DNA of 64,000 nucleotides from Bombardia bombarda. Lineage: Eukaryota; Ascomycota; Sordariomycetes; Sordariales; Lasiosphaeriaceae. Below, piece after piece: positions 20,821 through 30,313 of this stretch. The position numbers were made by a program, and so were the translations under genes. A model generated the notes under the pieces. That model had not been told where the DNA came from. It did no database searches and saw nothing but the letters and a program-made list of their open reading frames with translations. How positions within the stretch are numbered: the stretch's first letter is position 1; the number at the start of each line of letters is the position of its first letter. The stretch spans positions 1,054,001 through 1,118,000 of the forward strand of contig JAULSR010000008.1 in NCBI GenBank assembly GCA_030512295.1, read 5' to 3'.

Positions 20821-23800
20821 ATGAGGCTCCTCTCTGCCCTATCCGTCATCTCCCTGGCCCTGAGCCAGGGGTGCGGAGCCGCGCTCAGGGGTAGAAGAGC
20901 AGGAGGAGGAATACGGGGAGCAGGACGTCCCGACCTTCTCCTCAGAGACTCCTCCGTCCATAACTCCCACGACGCCAGAGGGCTCCTGCAGGATATCGTG
21001 ACATGGGACAACCACTCGCTCATGATCAACGGCGAGCGGCTCATGATCTTCAGCGGCGAATTCCACCCCTTCCGGCTGCCCGTGCCATCGCTATGGCTGG
21101 ACGTGTTCCAGAAGATCAAGGCGCTGGGCCTGAACACGGTGTCGTTTTATGTCGACTGGGCGCTGCTCGAGGGCAAGCCCGGCGAGTTCACGGCCGAGGG
21201 GGTATTCAACTACGAGACGTTCTTTGATGCGGCGAAGGAGGCGGGGATTTACTTGATTGCGAGGCCGGGGCCGTATATCAGTCAGTTCTTTTTTTTTTTT
21301 TTTTCCCTTGAGTTGAGGCATGTTTCGGGCGGGTTTAAACTACATTTTCTCCAAGTAGACTTGCTTACGGTGGAAGCTGTTTAGACGCCGAGGCCTCAGC
21401 GGGAGGATATCCTGGCTGGCTGCAGCGAGTCAAGGGGCGCCTGAGGACGTCTGATGCCGACTACCTTGCTGCTACCGATAAGTAAGTAAGAGAGAGAGGA
21501 AAGGAGAGAGAATGAACCGGTGATTTAAAATGCTTGTTTGAGCTGACACATATCTATCTGCTACCAATACAGCTATGTTGCAAATATTGGCGCCATTATT
21601 GCCAAGGCACAAATCACCAACGGCGGCCCCGTTATTCTATGGCAGCCCGAGAATGAATACAGGTGAGTCAGTCGAGGCGGGTAACTATCTGCAAGGGGCT
21701 GGCTGGACTGACCTTGAGAAAACACAAAAACCAAAGCGTCGGCGCGGACGGGATTGAGTTTCCCAATCCAGAATACATGCAATACGCAGAAGACCAAGCC
21801 CGCAAGGCTGGTATCGTGGTGCCTTTCATCAACAACGATGTCTATCCCGGGGGCCATAACGCGCCGGGGACTGGGGAGGGAGAAGTGGATATTTATGTGA
21901 GCTGATTCCAGCTCCGTAGTAGTAATCTGCAAGAAAAAGAAGGTTGCTGTTTACTTGCAAAAGTACTGACATGAAAATACTGACATGAAAATACTGACAT
22001 GAAAATACTGACATGAAAATACTGACATGAAAATACTGACATGATATCAGGGCCATGATGGATATCCACTAGGGTTTGACTGTGGCCAACCGACAGTCTG
22101 GCCCGCAGACGCGCTGCCTACTACTTATCATGCCATGCATGAGGCTATCAGCCCTTCAACGCCTTTTGCAATTCCCGAGGTAAGCAAGCGACGTGCAAGT
22201 CTGAGCCTGGTCTTTGGGATGTCGAGAAATTGCTGACTTTGTCGTAGTTCCAGGTAATTTGCTCTTTGACATTCAGATGCGCGTTGTGGTTGAGGCTCTG
22301 GATAGAAGTGCTACTGACTGACTGACTGACTGACTTCATCGTCAGGGAGGATCATACGACCCTTGGGGCGGTCTTGGCTATGACCAGTGCTATGAGCTGC
22401 TCAGCCAAGAGCAAGTTCGTGTTTTCTACAAGAACAACTATGCCGCTGGCATCGCGATAATGAGCATTTACATGGTCTGGCTCACCCTTGATTCGAGACC
22501 AGCCGAAAGTTGGATGCTGACTATTTTCTTCTGCAGATCTTCGGAGGAACCAACTGGGGTAACCTTGGACACCCGGGATGCTACACGTCTTATGATTATG
22601 CCGCTGTATGTTTATTCTGATAATTTTCTCATCCTCGCGGCGGCTTCTGACCGCAAGCAGGTCATAGCAGAAGATCGAACTGTTGCTCGGGAGAAGTACT
22701 CGGAATTGAAACTCGAAGCGAATTTCCTCAAGGCGTCGCCTGGATATCTGACCGCCACTCCCAGCACCGGAGTCTACAGCTCAACCGAGGCCATCACCGT
22801 GACGCCTGTTCTAGGAACCAGCGGCTCTTTCTTCGTCGTTCGACACACGGACTACCAACTTACTGACTCGACGCCGTATACCCTCACCTTACCGACCTCC
22901 AAGGGGAATCTGACAATCCCGCAACTGGGGGGGTCCCTGACATTGACTCGGAGAGATTCCAAAATCCATGTAACGGACTACCCTGTCGGCGATAAGACCA
23001 TCATCTACTCTACTGCAGAAATCTTTACGTGGCAGAAATTTGGCGACAGGACGGTGGTTGTCGTGTATGGCGGACCGGGCGAGTTGCATGAGATTGCTAT
23101 TGATGGCAATACCCCTTGGAAGGTCACCGGCGCCGGGGTGAATGTGAAGAATGACAATAATACATTTACCGTGGGACAGTGGAAATCGAGTACTCAAAGG
23201 CGGATTATTAAGGTGGGAGAGCTTCATGTCTACGTTGTCGGTAAGTTATTACCCCTATTACCTGGTCCCATCTGCCACACCCCCCCTTTTTTTATTTCAG
23301 AAAGGACCATGATTCTCGGCGTATTTCTTTCCTTCACGTAACTGACCATGATGCAGACCGTAACTCGGCATACAACTACTGGGCTCCTGAAATAGACAGT
23401 CAATCTTCCCTCATTGTCAATGGCGGGTATCTGATTCGGTCAGCGTCCGTCAACAACAATGCGCTGTTCATCAGAGCCGACTTCAACACAACCACCACCA
23501 TCGAGCTCATCGGGGTCCCGAGCTCTGCAACGTCATTGTACATCAATGACTCGCCAGCTCAACACACCATCAGCGCAGATGGGAACTGGGTCGCCGACGC
23601 CGGCTATTCCAGCCCCCAAGTATCCCTCCCAGACCTGTCAGCCCTACAATGGCACCAAATCGACTCTCTCCCCGAGATACAGCCCGGCTATGATGATTCG
23701 GCCTGGCCCAACGCGGACCACACCACCACCAACAACACCAACGTGCAGCCCTTCCTGACGCCTGTCTCGCTTTACGGGTCCGACTACGGCTTCCACACGG

Positions 23801-24717
23801 GCGTCCTGCTCTTCCGCGGGCATTTCGTCGCCACCGGCTCGGAATCCCAGCTCTACCTCCTCACCCAGGGCGGCAGCGCCTACGCATCGTCCGTCTGGCT
23901 CAACAGCACCTTCCTCGGCAGCTGGTCCGGCAACGACGCGACCTCGGTGCACGGCGACACCTACACGCTGCCGCCCAGCCTGACCCCGGGCGCCGCCTAC
24001 GTGCTCACCATCCTGGTCGACAACATGGGCCTCAACGAGAACGGGGTCGTCGGCTCCGACGAAAGCAAGCTGCCGCGCGGCATCCTCGACTACGCGCTCA
24101 TCACAGCCAGTACCAGTACCAACCCCTCCACCTACAGCAACACCGCCACAACCCCACCCCTAATCACCTGGAAAATCACTGGCAACTTCGGCGGCGAGTC
24201 CTACGCCGACCACGCCCGCGGCCCCCTCAACGAAGGCGGCCTCTACATCGAGCGCCAGGGCTTCCACCAGCCCAATCCGCCCCTGGCCAGGTTCTCCCAG
24301 AACTCGTCATCTCCATTCGCCGACATCCCCGCCCCCGGCGCAGCCTTCTACACCGCCAAGCTGACCCTCTCCATCCCCGCCGACGAGTACGATATCCCCC
24401 TCAGCGTCGTCTTTTCCAACGACACCACCGCAGCAGCAACAACAAGCCCGTACCGGGCCTGGCTGTACGTCAACGGGTTCCAGTTTGGGCGCTACATCAG
24501 TGACGTCGGGCCGCAGCGCGAGTTCCCCGTGCCCGAGGGGGTCTGGAACTACGACGGGGAGAACTGGGTGGGGCTGGCGGTGTGGGCGACGAGGGAGGGC
24601 GGGGCGCGGGTGCCAAGGTTGGAGTTGAGGGCCAAGACGGCGGTGATGACGGGGAGGGCGGGGAGGGCAACGCTGGTGGGCGGGACGGGGTGGACGGTGA
24701 GGGAGGGGGCTTATTAG
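20821..24717 (+). CDS. Secreted beta-galactosidase, glycoside hydrolase family 35
   Basis: Cleaves terminal beta-D-galactosides by a retaining mechanism; probably extracellular. Ten exons: 20821-21280, 21385-21481, 21573-21662, 21737-21896, 22051-22179, 22248-22253, 22346-22474, 22537-22605, 22661-23240 and 23357-24717, totalling 3081 nt or 1026 residues, a normal length for fungal LacA-type enzymes. A signal peptide covers about residues 1-21. The GH35 barrel holds the acid/base Glu214 in WQPENEY and the nucleophile Glu312 in PEFQGGS. The remainder fits the beta-sandwich and jelly-roll domains of the family, with many N-glycosylation sites. Exon 6 is only 6 nt (Phe-Gln), directly after the nucleophile codon. 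Introns 4 and 6 carry tandem CTGAC arrays. The final 30 residues are a variable tail. Confidence 0.93.
21964..22045 (+). repeat. 14-bp intronic repeat containing the branch-point motif, 6 units
   Basis: Six copies of TACTGACATGAAAA fill the 3' half of GH35 intron 4 (21897-22050). Each unit carries a CTGAC lariat branch consensus; the last lies about 10 nt before the acceptor ATCAG. Confidence 0.92.
22248..22253 (+). other. 6-nt microexon in the GH35 gene
   Basis: TTCCAG between introns 22180-22247 (GTAAGC, CTGAC, GTCGTAG) and 22254-22345 (GTAATT, CTGAC array, GTCAG). It encodes Phe313-Gln314, completing the conserved EFQGG motif right after the nucleophile Glu312. Confidence 0.85.
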
Positions 24718-25303
24718 CTTGGGGAGAGGTGAAGAGAGGGTGGGGATGGGTGGTGGTGGGGGTGATGGGGGTGATGGGGGTGATGGGGGTGGTGATGGGG
24801 AAAAGCAGAAAGGGGGGGAGGAGGTTGCGGGTTGCCGAGAGGTAGAGGAAGATGATGAGGTGTTCTGATGGGAATGTCTCAAATTACAGCAAGTATAAGC
24901 ACCCCATCGATAACTGTCCCATCGATAACTGTCCCATCGATAATTACCCCCATTCAGAAGCTAGAGTTTGATAACAGTAATTTACAATCCTGGTACTCTA
25001 GTTGGATGCAGTCACTAAAATAAGGCGCTAACCCACTGAAAAAGACCACTGTGATGGCTTATAAACTTCTCATGGCTTGCAGATTTCGCATGGCTCTCCT
25101 GATACCACACTTTTTTTAAAAAAAAAAAAAAATGGCCCACAGGCCACCACGCAGTCCCGCCAAGTTAGGTATCTAGGGATTCGATCCAGGTCTAACAATC
25201 GGGGTGCCTATGTTCCTCAACAAGTATCCTACCTACAACCCAGTGCCATGATTCATCAACGCGTCACCGAGTTCCACACCGTTCCATCCACCAGTATCAC
25301 ATC
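24718..25303. other. Intergenic region downstream of the GH35 gene
   Basis: It holds the GH35 3' UTR: a GGTGATGGG-type repeat at about 24755-24800, three copies of an ATCGATAACTGTCCC-like unit at about 24904-24950 and a T/A homopolymer pair near 25110-25131. No gene seen. Confidence 0.6.
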
Positions 25304-26083
25304 CTAAACAAAACGTTAGCGAGCCCATCACACGCACACACACACACACATGGTTTCAGTCTTACCCAGCAATGGGCGTCAACCCAAGCAGCACCATCCC
25401 ATTCCTCAGAACCTGGCGAGCAGCCTCATACAGCGCCGCTCTCGCCACCGACACAGCACGTCCCCTCCGGCGCGTTCACCACCTTCAAATGCTCACAACT
25501 CGAGCTCAGCTCGGTGCGTGAGCCGGAACAAGTACGTCATGATCGTCGTCGGCTCCAGCGTCCTGCAGGTACGGGCCCCCGTGTCGCCCTCAAGGGACGT
25601 CATGCGCTCCCAGGCTGAACTCGTAGCCGTGCACGCGCTTCCCCGACATGTCCTGCACCAAAATGGCAGAGATGCCGAGCTGCTCGGCGGTGCTGCTCGG
25701 CGGTGCGGGCCGGGTCGACGACCTGGCTGTATTTTCTGCTCGTTGCGGCGCATCACGCCGTGCATGAAGTCGCCGACGTCGGCGAGGATGTCGTCGAGGA
25801 ACTTGACGGTGCCTCTTGCGCGTGGACATGCCCTTGACCCCTGCCGTATGTATGTGACGTGTTTCATTCTTTTTGAGATTGGCTCGTACTCGTCGCCCAT
25901 GAGGCTGATGGCCTTGGAACAGGCGGCTCAGATGGGCTTCTTGTTCGGACATGACGACGCAGAGCATCTCGTCGAAGTGGTAGTCGTCGAACCTCTGTAT
26001 CGATCGAGAGGGTTGAGATTGGGAAAGACAGTGGAGAATGCCGATGCCCTCGAAGGGTCGGCGGCAGCGAGTCGAGAGGCCAT
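25304..26083 (-). pseudogene. Arginyl-tRNA synthetase pseudogene, internally deleted and frameshifted
   Basis: Fragments in all three minus-strand frames follow the order of a eukaryotic-type ArgRS. From 26083 the frame reads MASRLAAADPS...FPNLNPLDRYR, like an ArgRS N-terminus. It then jumps, around the sequence GATCGATACAG, to FDEMLCVVMSEQEAHLSRLF, which belongs late in the catalytic domain, so most of the enzyme including the HIGH region is missing. Then come MGDEYEPISKRMKHVTY, VKGMSTRK (the KMSKS-like loop), GTVKFLDDILADVGDFMHGVMRRNEQK, LGISAILVQDMSGKRVHGYEFSL, MTSLEGDTGA, EPTTIMTYLFRLTH and the anticodon-domain end YEAARQVLRNGMVLLGLTPIAG. At least four frame changes separate these. The last block ends at a GTAAGA, a possible old intron donor. 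No active synthetase can be made. A functional copy should lie elsewhere in the genome. Confidence 0.85.
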
Positions 26084-26225
26084 GGTTGTCTGCTGGGGAG
26101 AGTGCGAGGACGAGCAAAAGCAGACCGAGGCGAGGTATGATGAGTATGTGTGTGTGAGTCCACGAATTGCTCATCGTTGCGGGCCAAGGAGGCTATGACA
26201 GCAAACGACCACCCGCTAGAAGACT

Positions 26226-28097
26226 GGACCCAGCAACCGATCACCACCCCCCCCCCCCCTTCCCAACTGATCAATCTGCACCCACGTAACCGAACCTTCT
26301 GAATGCGCCTGACACAACCACAGGGCCGTTTTTCTATAGAAAAAAGTGTTCATTCAATTGTCAAGAGCTACGTGTATTGTTTCCAGTCCTTCCTGCAGCA
26401 TTCGCTCGGCTTGCTCCACCACATGCGTGTTCCTAGCCGGGGCAGGGGCAGTAGTCCTCCTCCGCTTGGGGGCCCGTTGGCTCGATTTTTGAGCCTCAAT
26501 GATGTCAGGAATCTTAGCAGAGCTATCATTCGCACTCTCTTTGCCCCTTTTTTTACTGCGTGGCTTTGAAGCTTCCAATTCCGTGGTCAAATACTGGATT
26601 TTTCGCCTCAAGGATGCTATCTCTGTGTTCTTATTGTCTAAGGATTTCCCCTCTTTCTTAACCAGAGTCTTAACTACCCGATCGAGGCTCTGCAGGTCAG
26701 TCTGGGGCTTCCGTTGCAAGGCCCGTAACTCAGGGGCACCTCGAGGCGTGTTGATGAGGCTCTCGGAGCCTCGCTCAGCCGGGCCCGCCTCGGGGGGGGG
26801 AGCCTCATCTTCTACAACAGCCTCGGGGTCATCTAATATACGGGAGCGGTTCAGAGGCCAAATGCCTGTATTCCTGAAGCCGTGGATTAGGTTCCGGGGG
26901 CTCATACCGAGAGCCGAGGCATCCTTGTAGCAAATAAGAAAGCGTTGTTTGTTGATAGGTGCCGAGGAAGAAAAGAAAGCCAGAGCTTTTGTTGCTTAGC
27001 GGAAATAGTTTTTTAAAGGGGAAAAGACTGATCGATCGAGTGGCTGGGTTTTGTGGCTAGTATAAGGAAGTAAGTATAGCACTTCTACCTTATTCTTGAA
27101 GCATTCGATCATGAAAGGTTCGCTGATGTGGCTTGAATGCTCGTCAAGAATAAGGAGGCGCCAATCCCCCTTGTTTTTTGGTGTTGTGGTTGGTAAATAG
27201 ACCTCCTTGAGCCAACGTAAACAAATCTCTATATTTGACCGCCCTGTAACTGAATAGTCAAATTTCCAAGCCGGGAAATAGTCGTCAATAGCGAAGTTAT
27301 CCGGAAACCACTGCCCCTGAAGAGATGCCCCGGTAAAGATCACACAAGGAGGTAATCTAACCCCCTCTGCAGTACCGCATTCGATAACTGACACCCAGGT
27401 AGTTGTATCGGAAGCTGTAACATAGACCCTTTTGGTCAGAGTGCTTCTGATGACCTTCCCGGCTCGGGATTCGAGTTTTTGCATGCCGTGCTCATCCATA
27501 TTGGCGATGTTAGCCGGGATGATCCTTTTGGCGGCGATAATACCCTCCAAACGATCAAAGAAGTCATTATAGGCTTCACGAGTCGATCCGCGTGCTCGAA
27601 CTGACTCTAGTAAACTAGAATTCTTGGTGGTGATAGTGTTATTTCGGCGTAGAAATCGATCAATCCATCTGGCTCCCAGAGGCCGGTTATCCCCGCCTTC
27701 GGCCAGTACGGCCTGAGCGAATGACTGCACCTGCCTACGGCTCGGAGCCCGGCCTGCAGCTTCCTCATTGAGGCACCAGTCGGCTATGAAGCTCTCCTGC
27801 GTTTTTGAGAGCCGTTGAGCACCTTCCATAGCCTGTGGGCGGGGCTGGGAGCCGTTGAGTCGATTTGACAAGGTGGACTGGGCCACTCCCCACTTCTTTG
27901 ATGCGGCACGTTGGGAAAGACCATTTTGAACATCTGAAATTGCAGACTGAAGGAGGTTATCGCGAACTGATTCCATTTTAGATATGAGGTTATTTGGACT
28001 AAAATTGAAGAAGTTGTGTTATGTTGAAGTTGGTGGTGATGCAAAGGGCGGTGTGGGTTCGGGTGATCGGCAAGGGGGGTGATCAGTTAGTAGGTCA
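26226..28097 (-). mobile_element. pogo/Fot1-type DNA transposon (Tc1/mariner superfamily), about 1.87 kb
   Basis: A transposase gene is flanked by imperfect terminal inverted repeats. Reading inward, 26226-26245 matches the reverse complement of 28078-28097 at 15 of 20 positions, and three of the five differences are C to T in the right copy. A C-rich run follows on both sides but differs in length. Total length fits Fot1/pogo elements. A TA target duplication is not evident, so the exact ends are approximate. The element lies about 140 nt upstream of the arginyl-tRNA synthetase pseudogene. Confidence 0.75.
26354..27976 (-). pseudogene. pogo/Fot1-type DDE transposase with one internal stop
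   Basis: One frame from 27976 to 26354 (541 codons) is broken only by a TAA at 26996-26998. Before the stop: an N-terminal helix-turn-helix (SQRAASKKWGVAQSTLSNRL), a CENP-B-like second DNA-binding helix region (ARWIDRFLRRN) and the DDE catalytic core with Asp in NMDEHG, Asp in LILDEHSSH and Asp in QPLDRSVFSPLK. After the stop, still in frame: FLICYKDASALGMSPRNLIHGFRNTGIWPLNRSRIL, the typical pogo C-terminal block, then a coiled-coil-like charged tail. The catalytic triad lies before the stop. The codon context CGC-TAA-GCA would be CAA before a CpA to TpA change, the signature of repeat-induced point mutation. Confidence 0.88.
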
Positions 28098-29257
28098 CCC
28101 TGTCTGCTGTGTACTAGCCGGGCGCTTCCGTGAGGCCATTCATGTTGTTGACTCGCACTGGATGTAGTGTGCACATGTCCCAAAATTGTGAGGTCATCAC
28201 CAAGGTAGATCAGGAGGGTCTGAGTGCCAAGCTCTGGTGTTGAGGGGGTATTCCGACTAGACCAATCAGTCTCTCGACATAGTTCTGTCAGGTCACCATC
28301 GTCAATCTAGACTAACGTGAGCGCACCAAGTCTTCGCGTGGCTCCGAAGTCCAGTCTCGCTTCTTTTCTCCCCTTGCATCGGTGACCCGAACAATGAGAA
28401 GACGGGAGTGCCAATAGGCTACCGACACCGCTTGCGACTGACAGCCACTAAGTCTAGTTCACAACGCCGCCGCCGCTACGCATTCCTCTATTGGTCGGTT
28501 TCGTGGGTCGGATTTCAGGGTCGTGGGGGAAATGGGGAATGCTGAGAAGAGACATGCAGGCGGTCAAGATCTGCCCAGCCCAGCCCCTTGCAGCCATGTG
28601 CTTCGAGGAAGCCAGGATGAAAATTTCTCGTACAAACGGGCGAGCGAGCGAATGCTAGACAGACAATTCTTCGAAGCCGAAACCGGGCTTGGTTGTTCTC
28701 GTGTTCATCCCATCTGCGTCGATTGGACATCGCTTACCCCAACTGACGAAAGCCGAGCTGAGCCCCTGCATTGCAAGCGGCAGGGGGGCTGAACCCCAAA
28801 AATGGCCCAGGCTGAAATGGTGGCGGCCACGATACCACACTGATTCCAGGAATCAGGAGGCACGTGTAAAAGACGGCCCCTGCAAGATACCACCCTGGCA
28901 CAAAGGTCTGCCTCCATTCACGTCATCGTGATCAAACGCATGTGCATGGTGAGGCAAAAAAAACTTTCAGGCTTGGGCAAAACCTTGCATTTAATTAGGG
29001 TAGTAGTGATTAGATTTTACACGTCTGACACCCCGAAACAGAGGCAATTGGAACAAGACTTGAAATAAAACTCGAAAAGGTTTCCCCGAGTGGTATCTGT
29101 CGTGAAAGAAACAATCCGTAACCGCCCCCGGGCAGTGCCATTCGTCTGCTGACCTGCCATTGTACTCCGTATCCCATGGTTACAAAAGATGGAAACCAAA
29201 AAAAAGAAGAGGAAAATATTCATAGCACACACATGTGTGTGTGTGTCCCACATGTGC

Positions 29258-29303
<46 letters not shown>

Positions 29304-29470
29304 CACCACGATAACCCTGTTTGGTGCGCCGACCCCCCATATGCAAAAATTTCCGAAGTGATGATGTGAACCGGTTTTGTATGTAAAAGAAAGAAGACCA
29401 AAAAAATTGAAATACAAGAAAAAAGAATTATAACACAATATGGTAGGTAAGTATACAAAGTTCAAACTTC

Positions 29471-29508
<38 letters not shown>

Positions 29509-29551
29509 TCGTGCACGCAATGATATCAAGTGCAAAAAAGGTCGCCCTGGC
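28098..29551. other. Intergenic region downstream of the His/Gln-rich gene
   Basis: 1.45 kb between the transposon and the stop of the next minus-strand gene. It contains a CCCATG hexanucleotide array (29257-29302), a GT run near 29233-29247 and a TCG trinucleotide run (about 29473-29507). Overlapping chance ORFs near 28515-28930 show no family resemblance. No supported gene. Confidence 0.6.
29257..29302. repeat. (CCCATG)n hexanucleotide array, about 7-8 units
   Basis: Nearly perfect tandem hexamers, outside any supported coding region. Confidence 0.92.
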
Positions 29552-30313
29552 TCAGTCCATATCGAGATCAAAGGTCTCGCTCTCGCTGGCCATGGGGAGC
29601 TGGTCGGCACCAAAGACAATACCGCGCCTCTTCCAGCCGCCACGCTTGATGAAGTAGTCGGCCGTGTCCATGCCGGCCGGGTGTGGCCGGAGGGTCACGG
29701 CGTCGCCCCACCCGGGAGTGGCGCCATTCGGGGGCGTGGCCGGAGGCGTGGCCGGCTCGGAATACGACCATCTGCTCGTGTTGGTCGTCGGCGACGAGGG
29801 CGAGAGCCACACATCACGGGCTGCCGCCGACGTCTGGTCGAATCCAAAGTCGAAGCCGTCGTAGATGACCGTCTTGGCCCGGCTGTGGCTGTGGTGGTCA
29901 CTCTGGCCATGCAATGTCTGCGGTGACTGGGCTGTTTGCAGGTGATGCTGTTGATGGTGGTGATTTTGTTCTTGGTGCTGCTGGTGATGATGTTGATGAT
30001 GCTCTTGTTGCTGATGGTGGTAGCGGCGCATGCTCTCATCGCTGGTGGAACTGCTGCTGAACAGGGCGTAGCCAGCCAGAGGCGGGTGAAGCCTCAGGGG
30101 ATCCCACTCGACCGACATGTCGGTCCGGCTGGTAGAAGGGCAAGAAGAATCTGTCGACGACCGTGTCATGGAGCTGGCGTCGCTTGGTAATCTGAGGCGC
30201 ATGTCTTGCTGTCGTGGTGATGCGCTCGGCTTGATGGTCTTGTGGCTTCGGAAGCTGCGCAGCAACCGGTTGTGCTGGTGAGCATGCTCGCGGTTATCTT
30301 GTATGCGCGGCAT
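29552..30313 (-). CDS. His/Gln-rich protein of unknown function
   Basis: Intron-free, 253 residues from the ATG at 30313, which has a good ACCATGC context; the frame stays open to an ATG at 30454, but the added segment looks like untranslated low-complexity sequence. I do not recognise a domain. The N-terminal half is basic and Ser/Thr-rich. A His/Gln run covers about residues 95-125. The C-terminal end has features suggesting real constraint: AKTVIYDGFDFGFDQTSAAARDVWLSPSS, then TADYFIKRGGWKRRGIVFG and an acidic tail. The codon bias is GC-rich like its neighbours. Function unknown; possibly a lineage-specific regulatory or signalling protein, which is a guess. Confidence 0.6.
   Translation of the reverse strand: MPRIQDNREHAHQHNRLLRSFRSHKTIKPSASPRQQDMRLRLPSDASSMTRSSTDSSCPSTSRTDMSVEWDPLRLHPPLAGYALFSSSSTSDESMRRYHHQQQEHHQHHHQQHQEQNHHHQQHHLQTAQSPQTLHGQSDHHSHSRAKTVIYDGFDFGFDQTSAAARDVWLSPSSPTTNTSRWSYSEPATPPATPPNGATPGWGDAVTLRPHPAGMDTADYFIKRGGWKRRGIVFGADQLPMASESETFDLDMD

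Noticed and set aside
21964..22045. Short regularly spaced repeats considered as a CRISPR-like array
   Set aside because: Units are directly adjacent with no spacers and lie in an intron of a eukaryotic gene.
28515..28930. Overlapping ORFs on both strands downstream of the transposon
   Set aside because: Each is below 90 codons with no family resemblance and they conflict with each other; best treated as chance.
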